DNA from: Brachycybe producta
Taxonomy: Eukaryota > Arthropoda > Diplopoda > Playtdesmida > Andrognathidae
Direction of reading: 5' to 3'
NCBI GenBank assembly: GCA_036925085.1
Contig: JAUPFP010000002.1
Location: 2,688,550-2,752,549 of the forward strand
Length of the DNA stretch: 64,000 nt
This document shows, one piece after another, positions 21,801-30,917 of this stretch. A model generated the notes under the pieces. It saw only the letters and a program-made list of their open reading frames with translations. It searched no databases and had not been told where the DNA came from. Position 1 is the stretch's first letter; each line of letters opens with the position of its first letter. The position numbers were made by a program, and so were the translations under genes.

Positions 21801-24800
21801 CTTTAACATTGGGTCTATGGGCTCAATAGAGAAACGATGCTAACGCTCTTTGCAGCGATTTTTCGAAGTAATTTTGCGATATAGCCTCGTAAAGCAAAAG
21901 TCGCAATTCGTCAAGTTATTAGGGTTTTTCATCAAAATGAGACTTAAGTAATTTATTTGAACATTCTGTTTCTTAGTTAAATTTTCTGATGTTGTTCCTA
22001 ATGATGCACCGCCATCTTACCGTGGCCATTCGGTGAAATATTCTTACAAGATTACGGTTGGAACACAACGGGTTGGGTCCACTATAAGGTTACTGCGCAT
22101 ACCAATTCGAGTTTTGGTGTTGCCAGGTAAGCATAATCACTTTGTATTTATTCAATTTTTGATTTTAAGATTGTTACACTGAAACGAGAGTCAATAGATT
22201 ACATTTTGGGAGACAAACTTGGGATTGTTTACTTTATTAAATCAAATACTGACAGAAATTACTAGCGATGCCATTTTTTTTAATATTTCATTGTCAACAA
22301 TTTTGTGGAAAATATTATAAACATGTTTTAGTATTTGTTGGTTATAGGAAAGGTTTGTCACAAAAAATAAAATATTAATGCAATATTACCTACACGTCGT
22401 TATTCAATATATTTAACAGACGAATGAAACGATACTCACGTCGTTATTCAATATATTTAACAGACGAATGAAACGATACTAAGAGGCTATACAAAACCAA
22501 GATGGCTGATTTTTTTTTTTTTTAAATCAAATAAATCGATTTATTTGATTTAAATCAGATTTTTTTCTTATAATATTAATGTTTTTATTCTGAAGTTGTT
22601 TGCAAAAATGAGTAATAGTAACATTGTTACTTGCTAAGTTTGTTAGTAAAATAATTGCAAAATAATAATAAGAAAAAAACATTAAAACATTCAAATTGTC
22701 CAAAACGAAAATAAACTTCAATATGTTTTAGTAACAAGAAGGGTTTCATGTTGCCCTCTTTCAAAATAAACGTTTTATGTGAATTTGAAAATGACCTAAG
22801 TTTACTGTAAAAATTTGGTTTTGAATAATATCCATATGAAAATACCTTTAATGTGGTTTTAAAATGTAAACGCGTAGCATACTCTGATTATTTCGGTTTT
22901 CAGTTGCAAAATTAAGAGAAACTTGATGTCGTTGATATTTTTTAAAAGAAGCTTTTTATGTGAATTTGAAAATGACCCAACTTTAAGCTGACGAATTTTT
23001 TTAACTTTTGTCTAATAAAAGTTTATTTTGAAAGCTATCCTTCTAGTTTCTAAAACATTTTTCAGTTTCTCTTAATTTTGTGATTGGAAAAAAAAAATAA
23101 TCAGAGTTCCTAAAATCGGCTGTTCATAAACGATTTTTATACTAAAAATCAGAGTTTGTTTGGTTCAAGTATTTGTTTACAAGTGATTTTTTTTTTTGGA
23201 AATTAAATTTATTATTTATTGTTTTAGGTCTTTTAGATAACAACAGTATAACTTATTGTGATAATGGTAATCTTGGTCCCTCGAATCCGTTTTTTCAAAA
23301 CCTACAAATACAATCTTCGTCAAATTTGGCATTTGAAGTTCTTCAGGATTTGACGGCACGGAAGTCTGAAAGTTAGTAATCCATATATGAGTGTACAAGA
23401 GAGACATGGCGGCAATAAGCTCTTTACATGAGAAAAATTGAATTCATGAGTAATTTTCAATAGGTTGCATACAAAATGTGAAACAGGAATTTTTAAAAAA
23501 ATTATTAACAAAAAAGTTATTAATTTACGTTAGTAATCCCTTTGCGATAATGGAATGTGCATTTTTAACGATTTGTAAGGTTTTAAGTTAGTCAATTTAG
23601 TGGTTCTTAAAATGTATGCAAATATGGCAACTTTCTTGGTTAGATTCAAAATTTTTAAAAAAGTACGTGCGAGCGTAGTGGCGTAGCTAGGGAACCGCAA
23701 GACTCGCATCTGCGGTGTGGGGTACCGCAGGAGGTTTGGGGGCGCAAAAACGAAATGAAAGTCGATGTATTTTTAAGTTATTTTCGAAAATAAATCGACT
23801 TTCATTTAATATTTACTTTAAACGGTACGAGCAATCGGAAAAATAGTAGGAACAGTCGGAAGATTAGGTTTAGTAAAATTATGTTGTTGCAGGGGGTTTG
23901 GGGGGCGCAGCCCCACGACTTTTTTTTTAAGAATTATTATATCAAATTAGTTAATTGTCCCGACTGTTCCCTAATATGTTCAATGGGAGGAACGGTCGGA
24001 ACAATGGACAAATTTGATTTAATAACTCAAAAAAAAAATGGGGGCTGCGCCCCCAGACTTCCTGCAACAAGCTTCATTTTACTAAACCTAACCTTCTGAC
24101 TGTTCCGCCGTTTATCAAAATATGAGGGCTAAGTGGAGGGGGAGGTAAGGGGGCGCAAAGTTTTAAGCTGCGGGGGGGGGGGTGCAACCAAGCCTAGCTA
24201 CGCCACTGAGCGAGCGTAAGCTACCAAATTAATTTTGACAGGACTCGATACACTGTAGGTGTGGTACTCATAAATTAATTGATTATTTTATTTTCAGATT
24301 ATTTCTGCATAACAAATACCCATGGGAAAGTAGTACGTTTTTGTTTGTTTAAAATGGCTTACAAGTTAGGAGAGGACATTGTTGGCACATTCGACTTTAA
24401 TTCATCAATTGTTAAATGTGCACAGGTAAAATTCAATTGGTGTATTATTAACTTAATTATGGCATGAGTTCACAGTTATTGTACGTTGATTTTACAGGGT
24501 GCCTAAGTAAGGTACAAGTTTGAAACTAATAAAAATTAGGGATGGCCCATTCGAATCATCAAATCCCACAAATCTTGAAAAATATGCGAGATTCAAAAAC
24601 TCAAATCTTCGCCCTTTTTTCGTCTTTGAAATCTTTCGAATCCTAACCTAAAAAAAACATTTGTAAAATTAGTTTTAACTCCATTGACGTCCAATGGAAG
24701 CGTTCACTACCCGGATCACCAATATCACCTTGTGGCGACCCTGAGTGCCACACTTTTATTATTATATATATATATAGTATGCCAGGTCTGTGTGTGTGGG

Positions 24801-27800
24801 TGTCTGTCTTCTAACGCTGGACAAACACCTTTGTCGGAATTTATATAATTTTGAATAAATGAACTGCTTTTTTTTTTCAAGGTCAACTATATGTTGCACC
24901 CTTCTCATCCAAGAACCCCATGATATTAAGTTGGAAAGGGGAAAAGGTTGGAAAGTGTAGAGGGGGGAGAGAAACTTGGAGGGGGGAAAGTGGGAGGGGT
25001 GACTGAAATTATAATGAAAGGAGTAAAAAAAGGAACAAACGACGCACATGTGCACACCAGAGAAAATTAAAAACTCATTTTCTCTTTCAAATATAAAAAG
25101 GGGAGGGGATAATAGTAGCAAAATTAAACTAGAATTTATCACAGCAATTGTGCCCAGCATTAGAATTTCTTTTGCTCCGCTCTTTTATGAATGTCATCAA
25201 TTTCTAATTGGGTTTGTTACTTGGTCTGACAGCATAAAAGGGCGGAGGAAAAGAAATTCTAATGCTTTGCACAATTGATTGTGAATTTTGCTCCCGTTAA
25301 TATTATTTCATTTATTTGTATCTTCTTTAATGAATAATATAAGATTCTTATATAAAGGATTTCAGTAATTCGAGAACCTTTTACGATTTGGATTCGAGAC
25401 AATTTAGGATTCGTCCTACCTCTAACAAAAATGAAAACCCTTTTTGTTAGAGGTAGGACGAATTCTAAATTTTCTCGAAATTAAGATTAACTATTTTAGT
25501 GTAGCGTTTTACTTTGAAAACATAAAACCTTAGGACATTTATTTCAATTTTAAGAACCCCACCAAAAATGAACTGAAAGCGTGTTTATAGGTGGTGATCA
25601 AGGTCATACTAATGGGACTACAATAACTCAATAACCCTCTTAACTTTTTGTGACTTATGGACGTTACGGCCAACCCTGTATTTCATGATATTGTGAATAT
25701 GATTATTTATGAATGTCTTATCAATTTTATAACTTCCTTCTTGATATAATTGCCTATTTTTAACATCAAACTATTTTGCGAAGTTTTCAGTTACATTGCA
25801 GAGCGATGAGGTGTTATGCAACCAAAAGACAGGCACTGTGGTTAATTATAGCAAATACCACGAAATGTGCCTATTTTCGAAAAATACACATATGGTTCTT
25901 CCAATTCCATTGACAGTAACTCCATCATTTTCCACAGATTTAGGTGAGTATTTCGAATGTTTTAATTACATATAGCCATAGACACATTTATTTGTGTTAC
26001 TTGGCAGAATCCCTATTTATTTAGTGAACAAAACAGTTAATTCTGTTAAATTCAATTACAAAAAGGATAAAAACTATTAATCCCTTAATAATTCTATCCT
26101 AGCCACTCAGGTGTGTGGTCCTTTATGCCTTATTCGAAATTTCGTCCTTTCTTAATGTTTTTAACATTATATCTGTGTTTTGTTTAAGAGGCTACATCAC
26201 AAAATTACTTCGAAAAATCTCCGCAAAGAGCGCTAGTATCGTTTTTCTGTTGAACCCATAGACCCAATGTTAAAGATAAAATGTTAAGTTTTAAAATACA
26301 CAGTCGCGGCAATATGTTTATTTTTCATATTTAAAGTTGTCCAATATTAAGTTTTGAAAGTGTAATGTTGTGAGCTTTTGACGTCGACTATATTTTTACC
26401 AACTTGTAGATGTTGTTTTCTATAGCTCGTTTCTTCTCTGTATCGCGCGGTGCCCGCACGGAGAAGATTTGAGCTACAGAAAGAGTCGGATGGAGATCGA
26501 TTACAATCATCCTCCTGCATGGGGGTGAAATCCGTGCAGAAGGATGGTGGCCATCTTTCTCGGTCAACGGTGATATGCATCTTCCTCTGTTGTTTACCCA
26601 GATGAAGATGCTGTAGCTGCTTCAGATTGTGTGTCTCCTTGCCCTATGGTGTCTCCGGCCTCTGTAGAGAAGTATTAGTTACCAACCATAGAGAGAACGC
26701 TGTTTTCCATTATAAACACTATTCATCCTCGCACTGAAACACTTAGTTTACAAGGATGAATTGTTTCATTGAAGGTGCGTCCTCGTGCCCATGATGTGGT
26801 ACGGATATAAATCGACGTAATACAACAAGTTGAGCAAAAGTAAGGACGACGAACAAAGAGGAACATGGTCCTTTTATACCTTGGACCTGTGTACACCTAC
26901 GAGGTGTAACCAGTGTAACGTCCCTACTGGACCGTCACAATAACCACCCGGTAAAAACACAAAACTTACCGAGCACCAAGCTCCGACACGGGGATGGGAC
27001 CGCACCCGTAGCTGCCTCCGCACGGTGCACCTCTTGGATGGTGTCGATGCGGAGCTCCCTCGACGGACACGGACAAAAGACCACGCCAAGAATATTGCGG
27101 TAGAACGCCGGCTCTACTCCGAGCCGACACGAGCACTGGCCGAAACAAGTCGGTGAAAAGACGGTGGAGATCCCCAACCGGAAATCCCACCCCCTCGCGG
27201 TACTCTCCAAATAAAAGACACGGACACAAGTATAAATAAAAGATGAAAGTGTTTAATTTACACTTAGACGTGATAAGATGATGCAGTGATAATATTTACA
27301 CAACTTGGCTGGATTGTTCATCCAGCCAAGCCTCCATAAATATAAAACAAAGGCCCAATGGCCAACAGTAAACAAGATGAACAAAGAAGTCACTAGAGAC
27401 CAGCCTGGTCTCCCCATCCAAGTTGTCAGGTCACTTGTCCGCAACACACTGCCCAGATCCTATGGCTGACCAGGCCACAGGAAACCTCCAGGCAACTCCA
27501 CCTGGAGGGGACAGAGGTCACTTCTGACCTCTCACCCATTGACTTAATGGTGAGAGGTTTGCTGGCACCAAAATGGCGTCCGTCCCAACAGCCTACTGTA
27601 GCTGTCAGGCAGACCACCATAGGGAATTCGTCTGCTCAATCAAAATTTGAAATTGAGCAGACCAGGTTGCCACACCAGGTCCAAGTGACCATAGTCCTAA
27701 GTGTATCAATCTGCCACTTTAATATGACTCAGAAGTGTGAGTCAGAGAGGAGGGAGGGACAAGCCGGAGTTGTTCACCCCCCCAGGCTATGGATTTGACG

Positions 27801-28640
27801 GAACGGGAGTTACTGGGTGTTACAATGTGCACCTTAAATATAAGCTTGATCGAGTGATAGAATGACGCAAAATTGGTAAGTGCGGTTATATTTTGAAAAT
27901 CTGTTTCAAAATGACGAATTTCTAACTTTTATGTTAAACTATTTAGTATGCCCAAATAAGAAAAAAAAACATTCATTAAAATGATCATAAAAATATGTAA
28001 TAATTTTAAAAACCCAGAAAAAAATCAGCACATGCGCCAATGTGTTGGCTTCGCTGTGGTTTGTAATGGATGTTTTTTCTTACGAGTGCGTACTCAATTT
28101 GTTTAACATACTTGTTAGAAATTCGCGATTTTGAATTATTTTTTTAAAAAATAGAACTGCACTTACCAATTTTTTGTCATTATATCACTCAATGAACATA
28201 TTGAACCATCAAAATTGGACAACTTTAAATATGAAAAATAAACGTATAGCCACCACTGTGCTTTGTAAAAATTAACGTTTTTTCTTTAACATTGGGTCTA
28301 TGGGTTCAATAGAAAAACGATGTTAGCGCTCTTTGTGGATATTTTTCAAAGTAATTTTGCGATGTAGCCTCTTAAGCCTTTAAGGTGTTTCGGGCCTGAT
28401 ATGTATCATTTTTCCATTTCAGCTTCTTTACAATGGCGATTACATTTTGAGTTTGTTACGACTACTACTTCAATTGAATCTGGAGCTGACGAAATTAACA
28501 ACCTTCGTGACTGGCAAGGTCCACATAGTTTAGATATTGAAACTATGATATGGGATCTTCCCATAAATATATTTGTAGGTGGTTCAGTTCAACATACACA
28601 AGGTATACATAGCAAAAACAACTTTACTGTGCTTATATAA
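12725..28640 (+). CDS. RGP1: RGP1: RAB6A-GEF complex partner protein 2, whole gene of eight exons
   Basis: Joining the eight exons listed separately gives a continuous frame of 383 codons plus stop; animal RGP1 proteins are about 390 residues. It shares signatures with human RGP1: an N-terminal arrestin-like beta segment ([17 protein letters not shown]), [65 protein letters not shown] and [14 protein letters not shown]1 forms a complex with RIC1 at the Golgi and acts as the guanine-nucleotide exchange factor for RAB6A, supporting retrograde endosome-to-Golgi transport; this is known of the family. All introns are GT-AG and keep phase. Introns 2 (6.8 kb) and 7 (2.5 kb) are swollen by transposons. 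Nothing in the frame looks broken, so the gene is probably functional. Confidence 0.95.
12935..13166. mobile_element. Foldback MITE, Mutator-like, in RGP1 intron 1
   Basis: The 232-bp element has perfect or near-perfect terminal inverted repeats of about 77 bp starting ACTAGCATCAGGAG. CATTAGTAA flanks it at 12926-12934 and 13167-13175, a 9-bp duplication as in Mutator-like elements. The duplicated RGP1 segment has a single uninterrupted CATTAGTAA at 55314-55322, the empty site. Confidence 0.85.
13579..13781. mobile_element. Foldback MITE in RGP1 intron 1
   Basis: Inverted arms of about 70 bp begin CAGGCATTTAGAAATCGGG and enclose a short loop with TGACGTCA. I see no clear target duplication, so the superfamily is open. 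No coding capacity. Confidence 0.7.
14205..14350 (+). CDS. RGP1: RGP1 exon 2
   Basis: The acceptor is tcatttacag and the donor gtgggt. The exon encodes the hallmark [14 protein letters not shown] and a Ser-rich linker. A decayed copy of this exon with flanking intron is at 56045-56170. Confidence 0.93.
14583..14653. repeat. Hairpin-forming inverted repeat, about 29-bp arms
   Basis: The arms GGGGGAAATTTCTTCATTTC... and its reverse complement pair with about one mismatch around a 10-base loop in RGP1 intron 2. It is probably a minimal foldback element. Confidence 0.65.
14705..15543. mobile_element. TTAA-flanked element, family T1, in RGP1 intron 2
   Basis: It begins TTAAGAGGCTACATCGC and ends with the inverted GTAGGCTCTTAA. 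Related copies are at 26184-28375, 21660-21900 (partial) and 41397-41600 (partial). TTAA at both ends suggests a piggyBac-type target, but no transposase is present. Its last TTAA (15540-15543) is also the first of the next element. Confidence 0.6.
15540..16280. mobile_element. TTAA-flanked element, family T2, 3'-truncated
   Basis: It begins TTAAACCTTAGACTATTAC and matches 48100-48663 through most of its length, including AGTGGCGCCT and TCACTTTTGCCTTA. The inverted right end seen in the 48-kb copy is missing here. A 51-bp tandem duplication lies near 15960-16050. Only short spurious reading frames. Confidence 0.65.
16292..16898 (+). mobile_element. Solo LTR, 607 bp, with a heat-shock-type promoter
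   Basis: The segment starts TGTGACGAAC and ends TTCGTCACA, and TAGT flanks it on both sides (16288-16291, 16899-16902). TG...CA ends with a 4-bp duplication are typical of a gypsy-type solo LTR. The promoter motifs are listed separately. It lies in RGP1 intron 2 in the sense direction, so it could drive an alternative transcript. Confidence 0.75.
16451..16530 (+). promoter_or_regulatory. Heat-shock element, CCAAT and TATA box in the solo LTR
   Basis: At 16458-16475 the sequence is GAATGTTCTCGAACATTC, a perfect four-unit array of alternating GAA and TTC, the heat-shock-factor site. GAAATTC at 16451-16457 adds overlapping half sites. CCAAT is at 16516-16520 and TATAAAAG at 16523-16530, about 50 bp downstream, as in hsp70-type promoters. 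Activity is inference. Confidence 0.75.
17090..17455 (-). mobile_element. Helitron-like element, diverged copy (outer left)
   Basis: On the minus strand it has the family's shared blocks: CCGACG..., a GCGGTTCATTTA box, a GGGGATAATAGTAGCAAAAT block and a degraded CATAAATGACGGG 3' hairpin. An inverted partner is at 20716-20975. No coding capacity. Confidence 0.5.
17473..18527. mobile_element. Two Helitron-like elements head to head
   Basis: Both outer ends carry the same 3' signature: hairpin CCCGTCATTTATGACGGG, then TTACCCCA and CTAG (left, reversed) or CTGG (right), followed by T outside. This fits the Helitron rule of a hairpin just before CTRR. Each half contains an inner inverted repeat built on GTGCCCAGCATTAGAATTTC. 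The 5' ends meet near 18010. No Rep/helicase gene, so non-autonomous. Confidence 0.55.
18555..18735 (+). repeat. Two direct copies of an 85-90-bp segment
   Basis: TTCTAAGTCTATCTGTC... runs from about 18557 and again from about 18651, each ending TTTACTTAACTTTAA. The segment matches the 5' part of the Helitron-like copy at 17380-17455 in reverse. Confidence 0.7.
18867..19090 (+). repeat. (TGTGTC/TG)n microsatellite
   Basis: About 220 bp of TG repeats are interrupted by TGTC units. Long Cys/Val frames across it are artefacts of the repeat. Confidence 0.95.
19215..20725. repeat. Nested inverted repeat holding three long alternating purine-pyrimidine tracts
   Basis: Block A (19215-19296, GGGATTCAAGGAACCC to CAACTTTTTTTCATTG) recurs inverted at about 19941-20025 and 20641-20725. 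Block B (about 19495-19770) recurs inverted at about 20155-20445. Between them lie tracts at 19297-19490, 19770-19940 and 20445-20640 made of units such as GTGCGCATGTGTACGCACAT, which alternate purine and pyrimidine nearly throughout. Frames rich in His, Thr and Cys here are not genes. Confidence 0.85.
20716..20975 (+). mobile_element. Helitron-like element, diverged copy (outer right)
   Basis: This is the inverted partner of 17090-17455: GCGCTCTCCCGATCCAAGAA, a GGGGATAATAGTAGCAAAAT block and a degraded GCCGTTATTTATGACGGGG hairpin. The pair encloses the whole 17.1-20.9 kb block. Confidence 0.5.
21153..21236 (+). CDS. RGP1: RGP1 exon 3
   Basis: A long pyrimidine tract and ag precede it; the donor is gtaagt. 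It encodes [19 protein letters not shown], a stretch strongly conserved with vertebrate RGP1. Confidence 0.93.
21660..21900 (-). mobile_element. Fragment of TTAA-flanked family T1 in RGP1 intron 3
   Basis: Reading the minus strand, the blocks GGCTATATCGCAAAATTAC, CCCATAGACCCAATG and the AATATTGGAC-type core recur as in other T1 copies. The other end is not recognisable. Confidence 0.6.
21977..22126 (+). CDS. RGP1: RGP1 exon 4
   Basis: The acceptor is tttcttag and the donor gtaagc. It encodes [18 protein letters not shown] and [14 protein letters not shown], the central arrestin-fold strands. Confidence 0.93.
22395..22481 (+). repeat. Tandem duplication of about 43 bp in RGP1 intron 4
   Basis: The segment from ACGTCGTTATTCAATA to ACGATACT occurs twice in a row with almost no difference. 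Confidence 0.9.
23228..23371 (+). CDS. RGP1: RGP1 exon 5
   Basis: The acceptor is attgttttag; the donor gttagt is weak but keeps phase into exon 6. It encodes the variable linker between the two halves ([18 protein letters not shown]). This is the least conserved exon, so its donor is the least certain junction. Confidence 0.85.
23678..24209. mobile_element. hAT-like MITE in RGP1 intron 5
   Basis: Ends are GTGGCGTAGCTAGG and the inverted CCTAGCTACGCCAC, a common hAT-type terminus. GCGAGCGTA occurs directly on both sides (23669-23677, 24210-24218), containing an 8-bp duplication. Two inverted internal blocks read GGGGGCGCAGCCCC. Non-coding. Confidence 0.7.
24298..24425 (+). CDS. RGP1: RGP1 exon 6
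   Basis: The acceptor is tattttcag and the donor gtaaaa. It encodes [20 protein letters not shown], equivalent to the second arrestin-like domain of vertebrate RGP1. Confidence 0.92.
24538..24779 (+). repeat. Interspersed repeat, left part, split by a Helitron-like insertion
   Basis: Blocks ATTCGAATC...AAATCTTGAAAAATA and CTTGTGGCGACCCTGA match 43985-44575; the right part resumes at about 25310-25420. Function unknown. Confidence 0.65.
24780..25297 (+). mobile_element. Helitron-like element in RGP1 intron 6
   Basis: The 5' end GCCAGGTCTGTGTGTG, the CCGGAATT-type box, the GGGGATAATAGTAGCAAAAT block and the inner inverted repeat on GTGCCCAGCATTAGAATTTC all match other copies. The 3' hairpin is cut short at GCTCCCGTTA. 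Confidence 0.55.
25410..25465. repeat. Inverted repeat with 24-bp arms
   Basis: The arms GATTCGTCCTACCTCTAAC... face each other around a 9-base loop in RGP1 intron 6. Confidence 0.8.
25784..25943 (+). CDS. RGP1: RGP1 exon 7
   Basis: The acceptor lies in ttttgcgaag and the donor is gtgagt. It encodes [10 protein letters not shown] at the junction with exon 6 and [18 protein letters not shown], both conserved. The exon is much shorter than its human counterpart in the poorly conserved middle. Confidence 0.92.
26369..27824 (-). mobile_element. Solo LTR of family A, interrupted by another LTR
   Basis: Plus-strand ends are TGTGAGCTTTTGAC and GGGTGTTACA, flanked by ATGT (26365-26368, 27825-27828). 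The site joined across the LTR matches other T1 copies. The same family is at 46224-46919 and, inverted, at 56281-56934 with an internal region attached, which sets the minus orientation here. Confidence 0.8.
26914..27674. mobile_element. Solo LTR of a second family, nested in LTR A
   Basis: It runs from TGTAACGTCCC to GTTGCCACA with CCAG on both sides (26910-26913, 27675-27678). The site closes perfectly onto the uninterrupted sequence in the family member at 46224-46919. Length 761 bp. Confidence 0.8.
28423..28640 (+). CDS. RGP1: RGP1 exon 8 and stop codon
   Basis: The acceptor is tccatttcag. It encodes [15 protein letters not shown], then [12 protein letters not shown], and ends NNFTVLI with TAA. 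The hydrophobic end resembles the C-terminus of vertebrate RGP1, so I read through to this stop rather than using a weak donor (gtatac) at 28603. Confidence 0.88.
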
Positions 28641-30132
28641 ATAATGTAATTTGTAAATGTTTAATAAGTTACATATCTTACTAATTGATTTAATACAAAT
28701 TTATTCACCAACTACAGTAAAACATCTATATAACACCAAAGAGTTTATTATCCTCCAAGAGGCAACACTCAAGCTAAAATGTGTGCATTTGTATCAGTAG
28801 CGCCACCAACTGGCAAGTGAGCAAACATACATTTATAATAAATTAAATGTAATGTTATTTTAGTGCAGATTTATTTTATTTCTTATTCTTTTCATTACTT
28901 TTATTATTTCTTTTATGTATATAAATGTATTTCAAAACTAAAATATTAGAAGATGATGTTAAATTTTTTTATGAAAATTTAGTTTTGAAAGTTTCGTTTT
29001 GAGAGTTTAGTTTTAAAAATGACCTGTTTTCAGCATGTTTTTATAGTATACATTTCATGAAAATTATTTTCGCCTTTTTTAATCTGTCATGAATTATGCA
29101 TATCAACTATTTTAGTATCAAAAACAATTAAACACAAATTTTACCTGCACCAAAAAAAATTTATTACAACAAAATAAAAAAATTTAAACAAAAATACAAC
29201 TACATAAAAGAAATTTTACAAATGACTGAATTAATTTTTTTGGGTGCTTTGTTTTTGACGATTAGTAAGGGTCCTCTTGAAAAATTTCAAGGAATAAAAT
29301 ACCTTCACTCATAAAAACAGAATTATTAGATATTTTTTTAAATGATCTGCATGCTTTTTGTGAGTTGACAGACAGGAAAGATCAACAGACTCCTTTATAA
29401 TGTTTGTCAGATGCAACATAATTCCTGGTAAATGTTTACATTTTTCAAATTGTTTTGAAAAGATTACTTCCATGTTGCTATTGCAGCTGATGATGGACCC
29501 CTTTGGTTGTGTTAAGCCACCAAATAGAGAATTTTTTTGGTTGTATGCTTTTATTGTTAAAAATACTTCATGCTCCTGGATGGGACTTTCTGCTGGTTCA
29601 ACCAATATGTTTTCACAATCACTGCAGTTCATCTTACCCAAAACTTTTTTTACATTGAATCCACACACATATGTTAACCCAGATGTTTCAAGGCTTGTAA
29701 AGTTATTTCTGAAGATGAAATTTCATGTGCCATTGAAATGGCACACAGAATTTCATTTTCCTCTGTGCTGTTTGTCAGGATGTACATTTCTTGTGTGTTG
29801 CCTGTCTGGATGTCATTTTTCTCTTTTTGCCACTATCAGTTGCAGATGCTAAAATTGACAAAAAAGAGTATATATCTTCAATGCAGTTTGTTTTGCAGGA
29901 TGTTGGTGCCATGAACTTTGCAACTATCACAGACCGCAATGAATAACGAAACTGTTCACATGTTGGATTATCACGTTGTCCACCACATTCTCGAATAATA
30001 GAAAAAATATTTTCTAAGGCATCCTGATTGAGCCTGCTTGTTATAAGAAATTCAAATCTTGGGTTTTCAAACTGGTCACTTGCCATCATCAGTAGGCCTT
30101 TGATACTTAATTGCCATCCAAGTAGTGATGGT

Positions 30133-30917
30133 TGTGGCATGAGTGGCCCTTTGGCGCCACCGTTTCACGAACTCTTTTGACGTTGTTGAACCGGTGGTGC
30201 CGGGGTCGGCTGCTGCGGGCCAGCCTGTATGCCTCTGGGGGTTGATTTCACCGGGCACGACATTTACTTGCCTTGCTTGGTAACAGCCCACAAAAAGACC
30301 GTCTTTCCTAGGGATCTTTGGATATAGGGCTTGACGATGCCGAAGGCACTTTAGTCCTTTTCGTTGAGTTTCTGGAGGCTCCAGGCAGAGGGACTCAGGC
30401 TGTGTCTGAGTACCTTCTGCTGGATACTCCGCTATTTTCGGAGTACTGAAACCCAGTATAGTTCAAATACACAACACCTACACAGGTTTATGTATAATAA
30501 AATATCACTCTTTACTAACTCTTTGTTACATTATTATTAACACTCTTTACATTATTATTTACTCTTAAGTCAGGCTTAGCTCTCAGACTGAACTCTACAC
30601 TCTGACTCTAGAACTGACTGTCCTTACACTCAAGTCTCAAGCTCACTTGTTCGGTCTCCTGGGAGGGGCAACTGTCACCTCAGGACTCAATGATTGACCA
30701 ACTGGGCCAATCATTGCCCTGGGCCGGGGATATTACCTTATAAGGAAAGATATTTTTGGGACTCTACTCCCAATTTCTCACGGTCGGACTTGGTTCCACG
30801 AATTCACTTAGAATTCGGGCCACCCAAGTCTGAACATCTGTGCACCAAGGGGTGCCATACTGTCAAGCCTGAATTTTGACTAAAGTGTTTCACCTTCTGT
30901 TTCTACAGGGTGTCACA
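30133..30917. mobile_element. Solo LTR of a third family inside the transposase
   Basis: It runs from TGTGGCATGAG to GGTGTCACA, with TGGT at 30129-30132 and 30918-30921. Closing the duplication restores the local reading KCPPSLLGW on the minus strand, so the limits are firm. Length 785 bp; orientation not determined. Confidence 0.8.

Larger units (their letters stand above)
26184..28375. mobile_element. TTAA-flanked element T1 in RGP1 intron 7, interrupted by a solo LTR
   Basis: Both ends read TTAAGAGGCTACATC and its inverse, with TTAA at 26184-26187 and 28372-28375; the inverted arms extend over about 100 bp. Without the inner insertion it is about 730 bp. It is one layer of a nest (see the two LTRs within). 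Confidence 0.75.

Noticed and set aside
28603..28608. A possible donor (gtatac) before the RGP1 stop
   Set aside because: The direct read-through gives a total length and a hydrophobic end like known RGP1 proteins, and no further conserved exon is visible downstream.
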